A DNA stretch of 64,000 nucleotides from Xanthobacteraceae bacterium (GTDB lineage: Bacteria > Pseudomonadota > Alphaproteobacteria > Rhizobiales > Xanthobacteraceae): assembly GCA_009694215.1 (NCBI GenBank), contig SHVN01000002.1, positions 25,111 to 89,110 on the forward strand, read 5' to 3'. A model generated the notes under the pieces. That model did no database searches, was not told where the DNA came from, and saw nothing but the letters and a program-made list of their open reading frames with translations. Below, in pieces: positions 1 to 8,868 of this stretch. Position 1 is the stretch's first letter, and each line of letters opens with the position of its first letter. A program made the translations under genes and the position numbers.

Positions 1-1082
1 CCATGATGAAGGCTGCGGCGCCCATCACCGGCGGCATGAGCTGGCCGCCGGTCGAGCCGACCGCCTCGATCGCGCCGGCGCGGTGCGGCGAGAATCCCGA
101 CTTGATCATGGCGGGAATGGTGACCTGGCCGACGGCGAGCACGTTCGAAACGGCGCTGCCGGAGATCATGCCGAACAGCGCCGAGCCGACCACCGCGATC
201 TTGGCTGCGCCGCCGCGGAACCTCCACATCGCCGACATGGCGAGGTCGGAGAAGAAATCCGCGCCGCCGGTGCGCGCCAGCACCTGGCCCAGGATGGTGT
301 AGGGGATGACGATCAGCACCGCGACCTGGAGGATGTTGCCGATCATGCCGTTCACGTCGAGGCCGACATAGGCGACCATGCGCTCGGGGCTGACCCAGCG
401 GGTCTGGAAATCGCCGCCCAGGAAAGGGCTCACATAGACGTAGGCGGCGATCGCCAGGATGATCGCGACGAAGCCCCAGCCGGAGATGCGCCGGCTCGCA
501 TCCAGCACCAGGAAGGTCAGGATCGCGCTTCCGACGACGCCCTCGACCGGCAGCATCGCCAGCTCATAGGTCAGCGCCTCGTAGCGGACCGTGATGTAGC
601 CCGTGAGCAGCAGCGAAACCGCGGCGCAGAGCCAGTCGAACCAGCGCGCATAGGCTGCCCGGCTGGCGGTGAAGGTCCACACCAGCGTGACGGCAAGGGC
701 GCCGACCACCGGCCATGCGATGTCGCCCCGCGCGGTGTAGCGATAGATGAGGTAGATGACGATGACGCCCGCCGCGGTCACGCCGCCCTGGTCGATGGCG
801 CTCGGTTGACGCGATGTCTCGGCGACGAAGGCGAGGGCGAGCGTGAGGCCCAGCGTTATCGCCAGGAGTTGCTCGGTGTAGAGCGATACGTTGAAGACTT
901 GCCGCGGAACGTCCAGCACCCAGAGCACAACGCAGGCCACCAGCAGCGCCTGGAGAACGTTGGCCGCCAGCACTGTCATCTTCGACGATTCGGAGGCGAA
1001 CTCCTCCGTGCTGGCAATGAATCGCTCCTCCGACGCGGCTGTAATGTGCGGTGTCGCGCCGGAGGGGGTGCGGTCGTCGTTC
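1..1082 (-). CDS. TRAP transporter fused permease (DctQM-type 4TM/12TM), 3' end truncated by window edge
   Basis: Reverse-strand reading from GTG at 1082: VNDDRTPSG...MTVLAANVLQALLVACVVLWVLDVPRQ...GGADFFSDLAMSMWRFRGGAAKIAVVGSALFGMISGSAVSNVLAVGQVTIPAMIKSGFSPHRAGAIEAVGSTGGQLMPPVMGAAAFIM, typical TRAP large-subunit motifs; ORF runs off the window. Confidence 0.88.
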
Positions 1083-1099
1083 ACTCGAATGCCTGTTCC

Positions 1100-2065
1100 C
1101 TAGTAGGCCTTGGCTTCGATCTTCTTATCCTGGAAGTATTTCAGCGCACCAGGATGATAGGTCATGGTGTGCTTGCGATGCATTGTATCCAGCGAGAAGT
1201 CGTTCATCGCCGGCGCCGTCGCCACCATGTCCGGCTTGTTGTTGGCCATCGTGTCGATGATCTTGGCGACGGTCTCATCCTTCATCTTGGAGTTGGTGAA
1301 CAGGATGTAGTCCATGCTGTACACCTGCATCGCCTCGGAGACGCCGACGTAGGCCGGAATCGGCTTCACTTCGGTGAAGTAGCCGTAGGGAAAGATTTTG
1401 CGGCTCGCTTCGAGGTTGCCGCCGACCTTGACGGCGCGCACGCCGCCGACCGTGGCGTCGGCCTCGCGCACCTTCGGGCCGCCGAACGAGAACATGAACA
1501 TGTCGTTGGCGCCGGCCATGAAATCGTCGCCGCCGCGCAGCACGTTGGGCACCATGACGGGTTTCACGTCGTTGAGGGTAAGATCCGCGGTCGCCAGCAT
1601 CGCCAGCGTGTTCTTGTCGAGCGTCCGCATGGCGGAATAGCCAGCCGGCACGCGCTTGCCCTTGACGTCGGCCATGGTCACGATCCCGCTGTCCTTGCGG
1701 GTGAAGAAGCCGATGCGCAGCACGTAGATCGAGCCGATGATGCGCAGGTCGCTCTGCAGCTTGCCGGTCTCGATACCTTCGACCACCTCCAGCATGTTGG
1801 CCATGCCGAGATCGATCTCGCCCTTGGCGACCATGGGAATGAGCACCGACTCGCCGGCGGTGTTCTGTACGAGCGTGTTCAGCCCGCCCTTTTCCTTAAG
1901 TGTCTTGGCGATGGCAGACGCAACCGTATGCGCCAGCGTGCCCGGCTGCATGGTGGCGAGGCCGTAGGTCTGCGCCGACGCGGCTTTGCCGCCGAGAGTC
2001 ATCGCCAAAGCCATCAAGGCAGCGATCAAGCCGCTGCGGGCGATCTTTCTAAATCCGTTACTCAT
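1100..2065 (-). CDS. TAXI family TRAP transporter solute-binding protein (copy 1)
   Basis: ORF 1100..2089; preferred start MSNGFRKIARSGLIAALMALAMTLGGKAASAQ (signal peptide); TYGLATMQPGTLAHTVASAIAKTLKEKGGLNTLVQNTAGESVLIPMV. Confidence 0.85.
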   Translation of the reverse strand: MSNGFRKIARSGLIAALMALAMTLGGKAASAQTYGLATMQPGTLAHTVASAIAKTLKEKGGLNTLVQNTAGESVLIPMVAKGEIDLGMANMLEVVEGIETGKLQSDLRIIGSIYVLRIGFFTRKDSGIVTMADVKGKRVPAGYSAMRTLDKNTLAMLATADLTLNDVKPVMVPNVLRGGDDFMAGANDMFMFSFGGPKVREADATVGGVRAVKVGGNLEASRKIFPYGYFTEVKPIPAYVGVSEAMQVYSMDYILFTNSKMKDETVAKIIDTMANNKPDMVATAPAMNDFSLDTMHRKHTMTYHPGALKYFQDKKIEAKAY

Positions 2066-2102
2066 GGAATTTCCCCCTGGTTCACTCATTCAATCCGTTC
2101 GA

Positions 2103-3065
2103 TCACTGGACCGCTCGTGGCGTGACGTTTTTCTCCTTGAAGTACTTCAGCGCGCCCGGATGGTATGGCACGCCGTACTGCTTGTATGCGAAGGCCGGCG
2201 TGTACTCGCGGAGCACCGGCTGCACGGCGATCAACTCGTCCTTGTTCTGCTCCATCAGGGTCAGAATCTTGTTGACGAAGTCCTCGGGCATCTTGGCGGA
2301 CACGATCAGCACGTTGTCGAAGCTGTAGACCTTCATTGGCTTCTCGACGCCGGTGAAGATCGGGCCTGGCCCGATATCTGTCAGATAGCCCCAAGGCATG
2401 ACCTTTTTCGCGGCCGGCATGCCCGTCTCGTCGATTTCGAGCGCGCGGATGCCGCCAACGGTGGCGTCGGCCTCCTTCACCTTCGGCCCGCCGAAGGCGA
2501 AGGAAAACATGTCGGCATTGCCGGCGATGAACTCGTCGGCGCTGCGCATCACGTTGGGCACCAGGACGGGCTTGATGTCGGCCGGGGTCAGGCCCGCGGT
2601 GGCAAGCTGGGCGACCATGGTCTTTTCGATGTTGCGCATGGCGGAGTAGCCCATGCTCACGCGCTTGCCTTTCATGTCGGCGATCTTGAACAGGCCCGAG
2701 TCCTTGCGCACGAAAAACGGCGTGCGAAGCGCATGGACCGCGGCGATGAGGCGCATGTCCTTGAATTGGCCGTCGAACGCGTCCTGCGCCTCCATGATGT
2801 TGGTGATGCCGATCTCGACCTCGCCGCGCCCGACCATCGGATTGATGACCTGATCGCCGGCGGTGGGCTGCACCAGCATGTTGATGCCGCCCTTCTCCTT
2901 CAGCACCTTGGAGACGGCGGCCGCGGTGGTGTGATTGAGCGTGCCCGGCGGCAGCGTGGCAAAGCCGTAGGTCTGGGCTGACGCAGGTCCGACGCTCAGG
3001 GCCAGTCCGAGGACGGCGGCTGCCAAAGATCCAGTGGCGGCACGAATGATCGCAGGCATTTGCAA
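2103..3065 (-). CDS. TAXI family TRAP transporter solute-binding protein (copy 2)
   Basis: Signal peptide then TYGFATLPPGTLNHTTAAAVSKVLKEKGGINMLVQPTAGDQVINPMVGRGEVEIGITN; paralogous to both neighbours. Confidence 0.86.
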   Translation of the reverse strand: MQMPAIIRAATGSLAAAVLGLALSVGPASAQTYGFATLPPGTLNHTTAAAVSKVLKEKGGINMLVQPTAGDQVINPMVGRGEVEIGITNIMEAQDAFDGQFKDMRLIAAVHALRTPFFVRKDSGLFKIADMKGKRVSMGYSAMRNIEKTMVAQLATAGLTPADIKPVLVPNVMRSADEFIAGNADMFSFAFGGPKVKEADATVGGIRALEIDETGMPAAKKVMPWGYLTDIGPGPIFTGVEKPMKVYSFDNVLIVSAKMPEDFVNKILTLMEQNKDELIAVQPVLREYTPAFAYKQYGVPYHPGALKYFKEKNVTPRAVQ

Positions 3066-3085
3066 GTCCTCCCCTCAGGTTCTCG

Positions 3086-4051
3086 CTATTGAGCTGCTTT
3101 GATTTCGATCTTGTTGTGGGCGAAATACTTCAGTGCGCCGGGATGATATGGCGTGCTGAATTTCTTAAACAGCCCCCCAGGCGTGAAGGCTCGCAGCGCC
3201 GGCTGGACGGCCACGAGGTCGTCTTTGTTCTTGGCCATTGCCTCGATCAGCTTGTACACGACGTCGTCCTTCACCGTGGCGTTGGTGAACAGCAGATTGT
3301 CCCAGGTGTAGACGCCCATCGGCTTGTCGACGCCGATATAGAACGGGCCCGGCGCCGCCGGCGCCAGATACCCTTCGGGATAGATCTTGCGGGCGGCAGG
3401 CATGCCGCTTTCCGAAATTTCGAGCGCGCGGATGCCGCCGACGGTCGCGTCCACCTCGCGCACCTTCGGCGCGCCGAAGGCGAAGTAGAACGTATCGGCC
3501 GCTCCCGACAGGAAGTCGTCGGCGCCGCGGATTACGTTGGGCACGAGCACCGGAGAAATGTCGGCCTCGGTCAGGCCGCCGGTGGCCAGGATCGCCCGGG
3601 ACAGGATGTCGAGCGTGCGTTGCGCCGAGAATCCGAACACCACCTTCTTGCCCTTGAGATCGGCGATGGTGCGCATGGTAGTGTCCTTGCGCACGAAGAA
3701 CGCCGTCGGCAGCGGATGGATCGCACCGATCAGCCGCAACTCCGGCAGCCGGTTGTTTTCCACGGCGACGGACACTTCGAGCGCATTGGCGATGCCGAAC
3801 TCGGCTTCGCCGCGGCCGACCAGCGGGATGATCACGGATTCGCCCGCGGTCGGCTGCACCAGCGCGTTCAGGCCGGCTTTTTCCTTGATGACCTTGGCGA
3901 TCGCGGTGCCGGTGGTGTGGTTCAGCGTGCCGGGCTGCATGGTGGCGAGCCCGAGCGCCTGGGCTGCGGCCGGAGCCGATTCCATGGCGAGCGCAGAGAG
4001 CGCGCCGGAAAGGCCGAGCGCTGCGATGCGAACGATCCGTGCGATGGACAT
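3086..4051 (-). CDS. TAXI family TRAP transporter solute-binding protein (copy 3)
   Basis: ORF 3086..4075; likely start MSIARIVRIAALGLSGALSALAMESAPAAAQ; ALGLATMQPGTLNHTTGTAIAKVIKEKAGLNALVQPTAGESVIIPLVGRGEAEFGIAN. Confidence 0.86.
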   Translation of the reverse strand: MSIARIVRIAALGLSGALSALAMESAPAAAQALGLATMQPGTLNHTTGTAIAKVIKEKAGLNALVQPTAGESVIIPLVGRGEAEFGIANALEVSVAVENNRLPELRLIGAIHPLPTAFFVRKDTTMRTIADLKGKKVVFGFSAQRTLDILSRAILATGGLTEADISPVLVPNVIRGADDFLSGAADTFYFAFGAPKVREVDATVGGIRALEISESGMPAARKIYPEGYLAPAAPGPFYIGVDKPMGVYTWDNLLFTNATVKDDVVYKLIEAMAKNKDDLVAVQPALRAFTPGGLFKKFSTPYHPGALKYFAHNKIEIKAAQ

Positions 4052-4223
4052 TTTATTGTTCCTCCTAGGCGGCAATCATTGCATAGCGCCGGGAGCAAGG
4101 CTATGCGCCGCAGCCGCCCCAAAACAGGGTCAGCGCGGCTGGACGCCGCACCGGCCGCGGGTTGCCGGCATGGCTGCGGCTTCCCCGTCACTCGCGCCGG
4201 CGCGAGATCACGTAGGATTCGTC

Positions 4224-4694
4224 TTAGAACCACAGCGCGCCGTGCTTCTGCAGCACCTCGCTGGTTGCCGCGAGGTAGCTTCCGTCGGCGGCGGCTTCCG
4301 CGACCCGGTGGTCCTCGACCTGCGCGACGTAGATGGCGGCGTTCCAGGCGGCGAACAGCGTCGAGGTGCCGATCGAGGATTCCTGGGTGATCTCGCTCGG
4401 CAGCGTGTGCATGTCGTAGCGGAACAGCGAACGGTTGTCGGCGTAGGCGTTGAAGTTGAGATCGCGCCCGGCGGGCCCGAGCTCCTGCTTGACCGCCTTC
4501 ATGATCTGATGGCGGTCGTGCAGGAACGGGTTGTCCCCCGGCCAAACCTTCTGCACGATTTCGTGGCCCGGATCGTTGCCGTGCGAATGGATGGCGATCA
4601 GCCGTCCGCCCGGCCCGAGCGCTCGCGACAGCGGCGCGATCACGCGTTTGCCTTGAAGTCGAGCGAGGGGGATGCGCTGCCCACTTATGCCCAC
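4224..4694 (-). pseudogene. 5'-truncated class I SAM-dependent methyltransferase remnant
   Basis: Reads LQGKRVIAPLSRALGPGGRLIAIHSHGNDPGHEIVQKVWPGDNPFLHDRHQIMKAVKQELG..., resembling the C-terminal half of a methyltransferase; no N-terminal SAM-binding motif upstream. Confidence 0.5.
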
Positions 4695-4809
4695 TAAAGT
4701 CTACCGAAAAATCCAATGAATTTCAGAGGCCTATCGGCAGTGCCGGGTGCGGGTCCGGACGAAGTGCGGTAATGAACATCGAAGTCATTCCCGAACCGAA
4801 AGCGCCGCC

Positions 4810-5598
4810 ATGCCCCGCTTCGCCGCCAATCTCGCCTACCTCTTCACCGAACGGCCGCTGCTCGAGCGCTTTGGCGCGGCCGCGGCGGCTGGCTTCAAGG
4901 CGGTGGAACTGCAGGCGCCCTATGACCACGCGCCTTCGGCGCTCAAGGCCGAAATCGACAAGCATGGGCTCAAGCAGCTCGGCATCAACACCTTTGTAGG
5001 CTCCCGCCCGGGCGATTCCGGATTGGGCGCGGTGCCGGGCCGCGAGAACGACTGGGACGTGGTGTTCAAGCAGGCGCTCTACACCACAGTGGCGATCGGC
5101 GGCAGCGCGATCCATTGCATGGCGGGGACGGTGCCGCCGGAGCAGCGGCCGGCCGCGGAGCGCACCTTCATCGCCAACCTCGCGCGCGCCGCGGATCTGG
5201 CCAAGGAAAAGAACGTCACGCTGCTGATCGAGCCGATCAATCAGCGCGACCGGCCGAACTACTTTCTCACCCGCATCGAGCAGGCCGCCGACATCATCGT
5301 TAAGGCCGGCCGGCCCAACATCAAGATCCAGTTCGATTTCTATCATGTGCAGATCGTCAGCGGCGATCTCATCACGCGCTTCCAGAAACACCTGCCGCTG
5401 ATCGGTCATGTGCAGATCGCGGCGGCGCCCTCGCGCGCCGAGCCGGACGAGGGCGAGATCAACTATCCGGGTGTGTTCGAGGCGCTCGACAGGCTCGGCT
5501 GGTCGGGCTGGACGGCTTGCGAATACAAGCCCCGCGCGCGCACCGAGGACGGCCTCGGATGGGGCCGGGCGTATGGACTGGGCGGGCACGCGGCCTGA
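4810..5598 (+). CDS. hydroxypyruvate isomerase family protein (TIM barrel)
   Basis: MPRFAANLAYLFTERPLLERFGAAAAAGFKAVELQAPYDH...LLIEPINQRDRPNYFLTRIEQAADIIVKAGRPNIKIQFDFYHVQIVSGDL...GHVQIAAAPSRAEPDEGEINYPGVFEAL, typical Hyi/OtnI motifs. Confidence 0.9.
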   Translation: MPRFAANLAYLFTERPLLERFGAAAAAGFKAVELQAPYDHAPSALKAEIDKHGLKQLGINTFVGSRPGDSGLGAVPGRENDWDVVFKQALYTTVAIGGSAIHCMAGTVPPEQRPAAERTFIANLARAADLAKEKNVTLLIEPINQRDRPNYFLTRIEQAADIIVKAGRPNIKIQFDFYHVQIVSGDLITRFQKHLPLIGHVQIAAAPSRAEPDEGEINYPGVFEALDRLGWSGWTACEYKPRARTEDGLGWGRAYGLGGHAA

Positions 5599-5678
5599 CC
5601 GCAAGTTCCCCAAAAACACGGGGAAAACAACAGCTTGTGTGGTTTACGGGGCCGGGCACTGGCTGCTAAATTGCAGTC

Positions 5679-6269
5679 ATGTGGGGTAGGAAGCGCAAGG
5701 CTGCCGATGAAATGGCCCCCGCGGATGCGCCGCCCGGGCATCTGAAGAAAGCCGTCCGGCAGACCCGCATCGAAATCGCGGAAAAATCGAGCGTGGTGGT
5801 CGACCTCCGCGACGCGGAGATGGCGCGGCTCGAACTGCTTGATGACGCGCTCGATCCGCTGTTCGACGAGACCCCGCCGGACATCGACCTGTTCGACCGC
5901 GGCATCAGCCGGGGCGACACGCCGCGGTTGTGGATCGACGCCATCGCGCATGTGGCAATGGCGCGCGACAAGCGGCGCTACCGTTTCGTGCAGGACACCC
6001 GCTACGGTCGCAAGTTGCTGGCGGAATCAAACGACATCGCCGAGATCGTCGAAGCGGTCACTCATTACGTTGCAGCCCGCATCATCGAGCGCGAGCGGGC
6101 GCTGGCCGAGGACGAAAGTCCGCTGCACGACCGGTTGTACCGAAGCCTGCAGGGCAGCCGGCGCCGCTGGCGGTGGCGCATGGCGGGCGTCTTCCTGTTC
6201 GGCCTGATCTTCGGCAGCTTTGCCCTGTTTGCGGTGCTCTGGATCGTCGCATCGCGGCTGCCGCGATAG
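5679..6269 (+). CDS. conserved hypothetical protein with C-terminal transmembrane helix
   Basis: 196 aa ORF with C-terminal hydrophobic segment WRMAGVFLFGLIFGSFALFAVLWIVASRL; no antisense competitor of similar quality. Confidence 0.7.
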   Translation: MWGRKRKAADEMAPADAPPGHLKKAVRQTRIEIAEKSSVVVDLRDAEMARLELLDDALDPLFDETPPDIDLFDRGISRGDTPRLWIDAIAHVAMARDKRRYRFVQDTRYGRKLLAESNDIAEIVEAVTHYVAARIIERERALAEDESPLHDRLYRSLQGSRRRWRWRMAGVFLFGLIFGSFALFAVLWIVASRLPR

Positions 6270-6272
6270 CCA

Positions 6273-7145
6273 TCACACAAACAGCGCCTGCCGGCTCACC
6301 TCGGCAATGGCGCTGTCGCGCCATCCGCGCGCGATCATCGTGCAGCGCCAGGCGCCCCAGGCGCCTTCGATCTCATAGAGATTGTAGCCGGCCGGATCGT
6401 CGTGGTGGCCGGGTGCCCCCGATGCGGAGGGCACGCCGGCGACGGGGATGCGGGCCTGCGGCCCCGACAACCAGTGGAGCGACGCCTCGTGGTGATGGCC
6501 GTGCAGCACCAGTTCCGCGCCGTGCTCTTGCAGCACGTCGCGCAGCGCACCAGCATCGTCCAGGCGGCGGAAATAGTTTGCGCCCGCGAATGGCGGATGG
6601 TGGATCAGCACGACGCGGAACGCCTCGCGCCTGAGCCTGGCCAGCACCTCGCCGAGCCGGGCGATCTGGTCGCCGTGCAGCCGGCCGGTCGCGGCAAAGG
6701 GAAGCGTCGGCAGCGATGTCGACAGTCCGATCAGCGCCAGCGGCCCGCGCCGCCGCACGAAGGGGAAGCTCTCGCCGCCGTCGCCGCGCATGTAAGCATT
6801 CCATTCGCGCAGCGCCGATCCCACGGCAGCGCGCACATAGCAATCGTGGTTGCCCGGAACGACGGTCACGTCGCCGGGACCGCCGAGCTTCTGCAGCCAG
6901 GCTCGCGCCGGCTCGAATTCGCTGGCCAGCGACAGATTGACCAGGTCGCCGGTGACCGCGACGTGATCGGGAGCGCGGGTCTTGAGATCGGCGACCAGCG
7001 TCTCCAGCACATCGGCGCGATGGATCCCGCGGCGCTTGCGCAGCCAGTTGACGTAGCCCAGGCCGCGCTTGGACAAGAGCTCAAGCGGGCGCGGCCGGGG
7101 CAGCGGCGCCAGGTGCGGATCGGACAGGTGGGCGAGGACGAACAT
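6273..7145 (-). CDS. metallophosphoesterase (calcineurin-like)
   Basis: MFVLAHLSDPHLAPLP...VAVTGDLVNLS...VVPGNHDCY...VVLIHHPPF...LVLHGHHHEASLHW, canonical metallophosphoesterase motifs. Confidence 0.92.
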   Translation of the reverse strand: MFVLAHLSDPHLAPLPRPRPLELLSKRGLGYVNWLRKRRGIHRADVLETLVADLKTRAPDHVAVTGDLVNLSLASEFEPARAWLQKLGGPGDVTVVPGNHDCYVRAAVGSALREWNAYMRGDGGESFPFVRRRGPLALIGLSTSLPTLPFAATGRLHGDQIARLGEVLARLRREAFRVVLIHHPPFAGANYFRRLDDAGALRDVLQEHGAELVLHGHHHEASLHWLSGPQARIPVAGVPSASGAPGHHDDPAGYNLYEIEGAWGAWRCTMIARGWRDSAIAEVSRQALFV

Positions 7146-7206
7146 CGGCTGCGGCTCATGCTCTGACGAAGAAGCCGCACCGGTGATGACACAACGACGG
7201 TGAAGT

Positions 7207-8166
7207 TCAAGAGCTGCCGATCACGATCCCGGCGATGAACACGAGCGTGCCGCCGACAACGATCTGGAACGCCGCCGAAAGGAATGGCGTGTCCATGTAC
7301 CGGTAACGAATCCAGGAGATCGCCGCGAGCTCGACAGCCACCACGATAATGGCCAGGACCGTGGCCGCCCAGAAATCCGGAATGAGATAGGGCAGGGTGT
7401 GGCCGACGCCGCCGATCGTGGTCATCAGCCCACAGACCGTGCCGCGGATCCAGGGCGTGCCGCGCCCGGTGAGCGACCCGTCGTCGGACAGCGCCTCGGC
7501 GAAACCCATCGAGATGCCGGCGCCGACCGAAGCGGCCATCCCCACCAGGAACGTTTCCCAGGTGCTGTGGGTCGCGAAGGCCGCGGCGAACACCGGAGCG
7601 AGCGTAGAGACCGAGCCGTCCATCAGGCCGATCAATCCCGGCTGCACGTATTGCAGCAGGAACATGCGGCGCTGGGTCTCGTCCTCCTTGGCGCGCGCGT
7701 CCTTGGTCAGGATGCTCTGGCCGAGCTTGTGGGCCATGTTCTCGTGCTCGGCCTCGATTTCGGCGAGTTCGGTCAGGAGCTTGCGAACCGAGACGTCGCG
7801 CGTCGTTTCCGTCGCCTTGCGATAGAAACGCTCCGCCTCGAATTCCATGTTCTCGGCGAACTTTCGTACCTCGTCGAGGCCCAGCGGCCGCATCAGCCAG
7901 AGCGGTTTGCTGTGATGGATGAAGCCTTTGACGTCCTGGCGGCGAATCAGCGGCAGGTACTCGCCGAATTTCGAGCGGTACATGTCGAACAGCATGGACC
8001 GGTGCCGCACCTCCTCGTCGGCCATCTCGTCGAACACCTTGGCGGAGGCCGGGAAGGCCTCGCGCAGCCCTTCGGCGAAGCCCCGGTAGATGCGGCTGTC
8101 CTCGTCTTCGTTGGAGATGGCGAGAGCGAGGATTTCCTGCTCGGATAGGTCTGCAAAGCGCTTCAC
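7207..8166 (-). CDS. mbfA: membrane-bound ferritin-like / VIT1-family protein (MbfA-like)
   Basis: N-terminal ferritin-like E-rich domain (IYRGFAEGLREAFPASAKVFDEMADEEVRHRSMLF) fused to C-terminal VIT-type membrane domain (QPGLIGLMDGSVSTLAPVFAAAFATHS...ISMGFAEALSDDGSLTGRGTPWIRG). Confidence 0.85.
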   Translation of the reverse strand: MKRFADLSEQEILALAISNEDEDSRIYRGFAEGLREAFPASAKVFDEMADEEVRHRSMLFDMYRSKFGEYLPLIRRQDVKGFIHHSKPLWLMRPLGLDEVRKFAENMEFEAERFYRKATETTRDVSVRKLLTELAEIEAEHENMAHKLGQSILTKDARAKEDETQRRMFLLQYVQPGLIGLMDGSVSTLAPVFAAAFATHSTWETFLVGMAASVGAGISMGFAEALSDDGSLTGRGTPWIRGTVCGLMTTIGGVGHTLPYLIPDFWAATVLAIIVVAVELAAISWIRYRYMDTPFLSAAFQIVVGGTLVFIAGIVIGSS

Positions 8167-8205
8167 ATGGGTCTCTTGGGGTAACTTGGGACTATTTGAA
8201 GCTAT

Positions 8206-8222
8206 ATTAGAAATATTCTAAT
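8206..8222. promoter_or_regulatory. Irr-box / iron control element (ICE)-like palindrome upstream of mbfA
   Basis: ATTAGAA-ATA-TTCTAAT, 7-bp perfect arms, 3-nt spacer; 40 bp upstream of the mbfA-like start codon (8166, reverse strand). Confidence 0.6.
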
Positions 8223-8339
8223 CAAGGAAGAGGTTGGATGCGCCCTGTCAAGGGCCACACGTTTTTTATTGCTGATCAACGACTTAGACTCATTTTATGT
8301 ATGCCTCGTTTCGGCTATCGCAACACTGTCGCAACATTG

Positions 8340-8490
8340 GCGCCAAACTCGTTCGTCACGAAATTTAGCTATGTCTGCTTTGCCTCCGACAACAGACGTT
8401 TCCGGAATCGCGAGCATGTCCGCTTTTGCCAATAGCGGCCTCTTGCACCGCAGCAATGCTCGTGCGTTTGTAGTGGATATCTCCTTCAAC
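8340..8490. repeat. degenerate intergenic repeat resembling a Bradyrhizobium-type dispersed repeat
   Basis: ATGTCTGCTTTGCC..ACAGACGTTTCCGGAATCGCGAGCATGTCCGCTTTTGCCAATAGCGGCCTC; spurious translation MSALPPTTDV..MSAFANSGLLHRS resembles widespread non-genic ORF translations (recalled, not searched). Confidence 0.35.
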
Positions 8491-8537
8491 GCGACAAGGC
8501 GTCTGAAACAAAAGCCTGCCGAGCGAATTTTGCCATC

Positions 8538-8710
8538 ATGCACCCATTTCTCGCAGTTCTTGTCGCGCCCATTATGTTTCGCTTTCGTCGCCGCGCTTCG
8601 TTAAAGCTTGAGGTAATTGCTTTACGACATCAATTGGCGACGTTGCGCCGGTGGCGGAAGGAATTGTGTATTTCCTTGTCAGTCCGTAACTTGGGTGGTT
8701 TCAGAGGAAG
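8538..8710 (+). pseudogene. N-terminal remnant of an integrase-core transposase
   Basis: MHPFLAVLVAPIMFRFRRRASLKLEVIALRHQLATLRR matches the typical start of DDE integrase-core transposases; frame degenerates afterwards. Confidence 0.5.
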
Positions 8711-8868
8711 CTTTCAGTGGCACAACGCGGGCTCAGACCACGCGCAGCAGTCCGCTATGTACGTTATCATCCCAAAGCGGTCGTACTAGGGCAACACGAC
8801 CACGTCGCAGTTCGCCCTTGAGCCAGCATCGTTCGCATCCGAGGCAACTGCATTTCGGGCGTGCCGTC

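Noticed and set aside
83-2125. 680-aa + strand ORF opposite TAXI/TRAP genes
   Set aside because: Antisense shadow of high-GC coding DNA; His/Asp/Arg-rich nonsense translation, while the reverse strand encodes clear TAXI and TRAP proteins.
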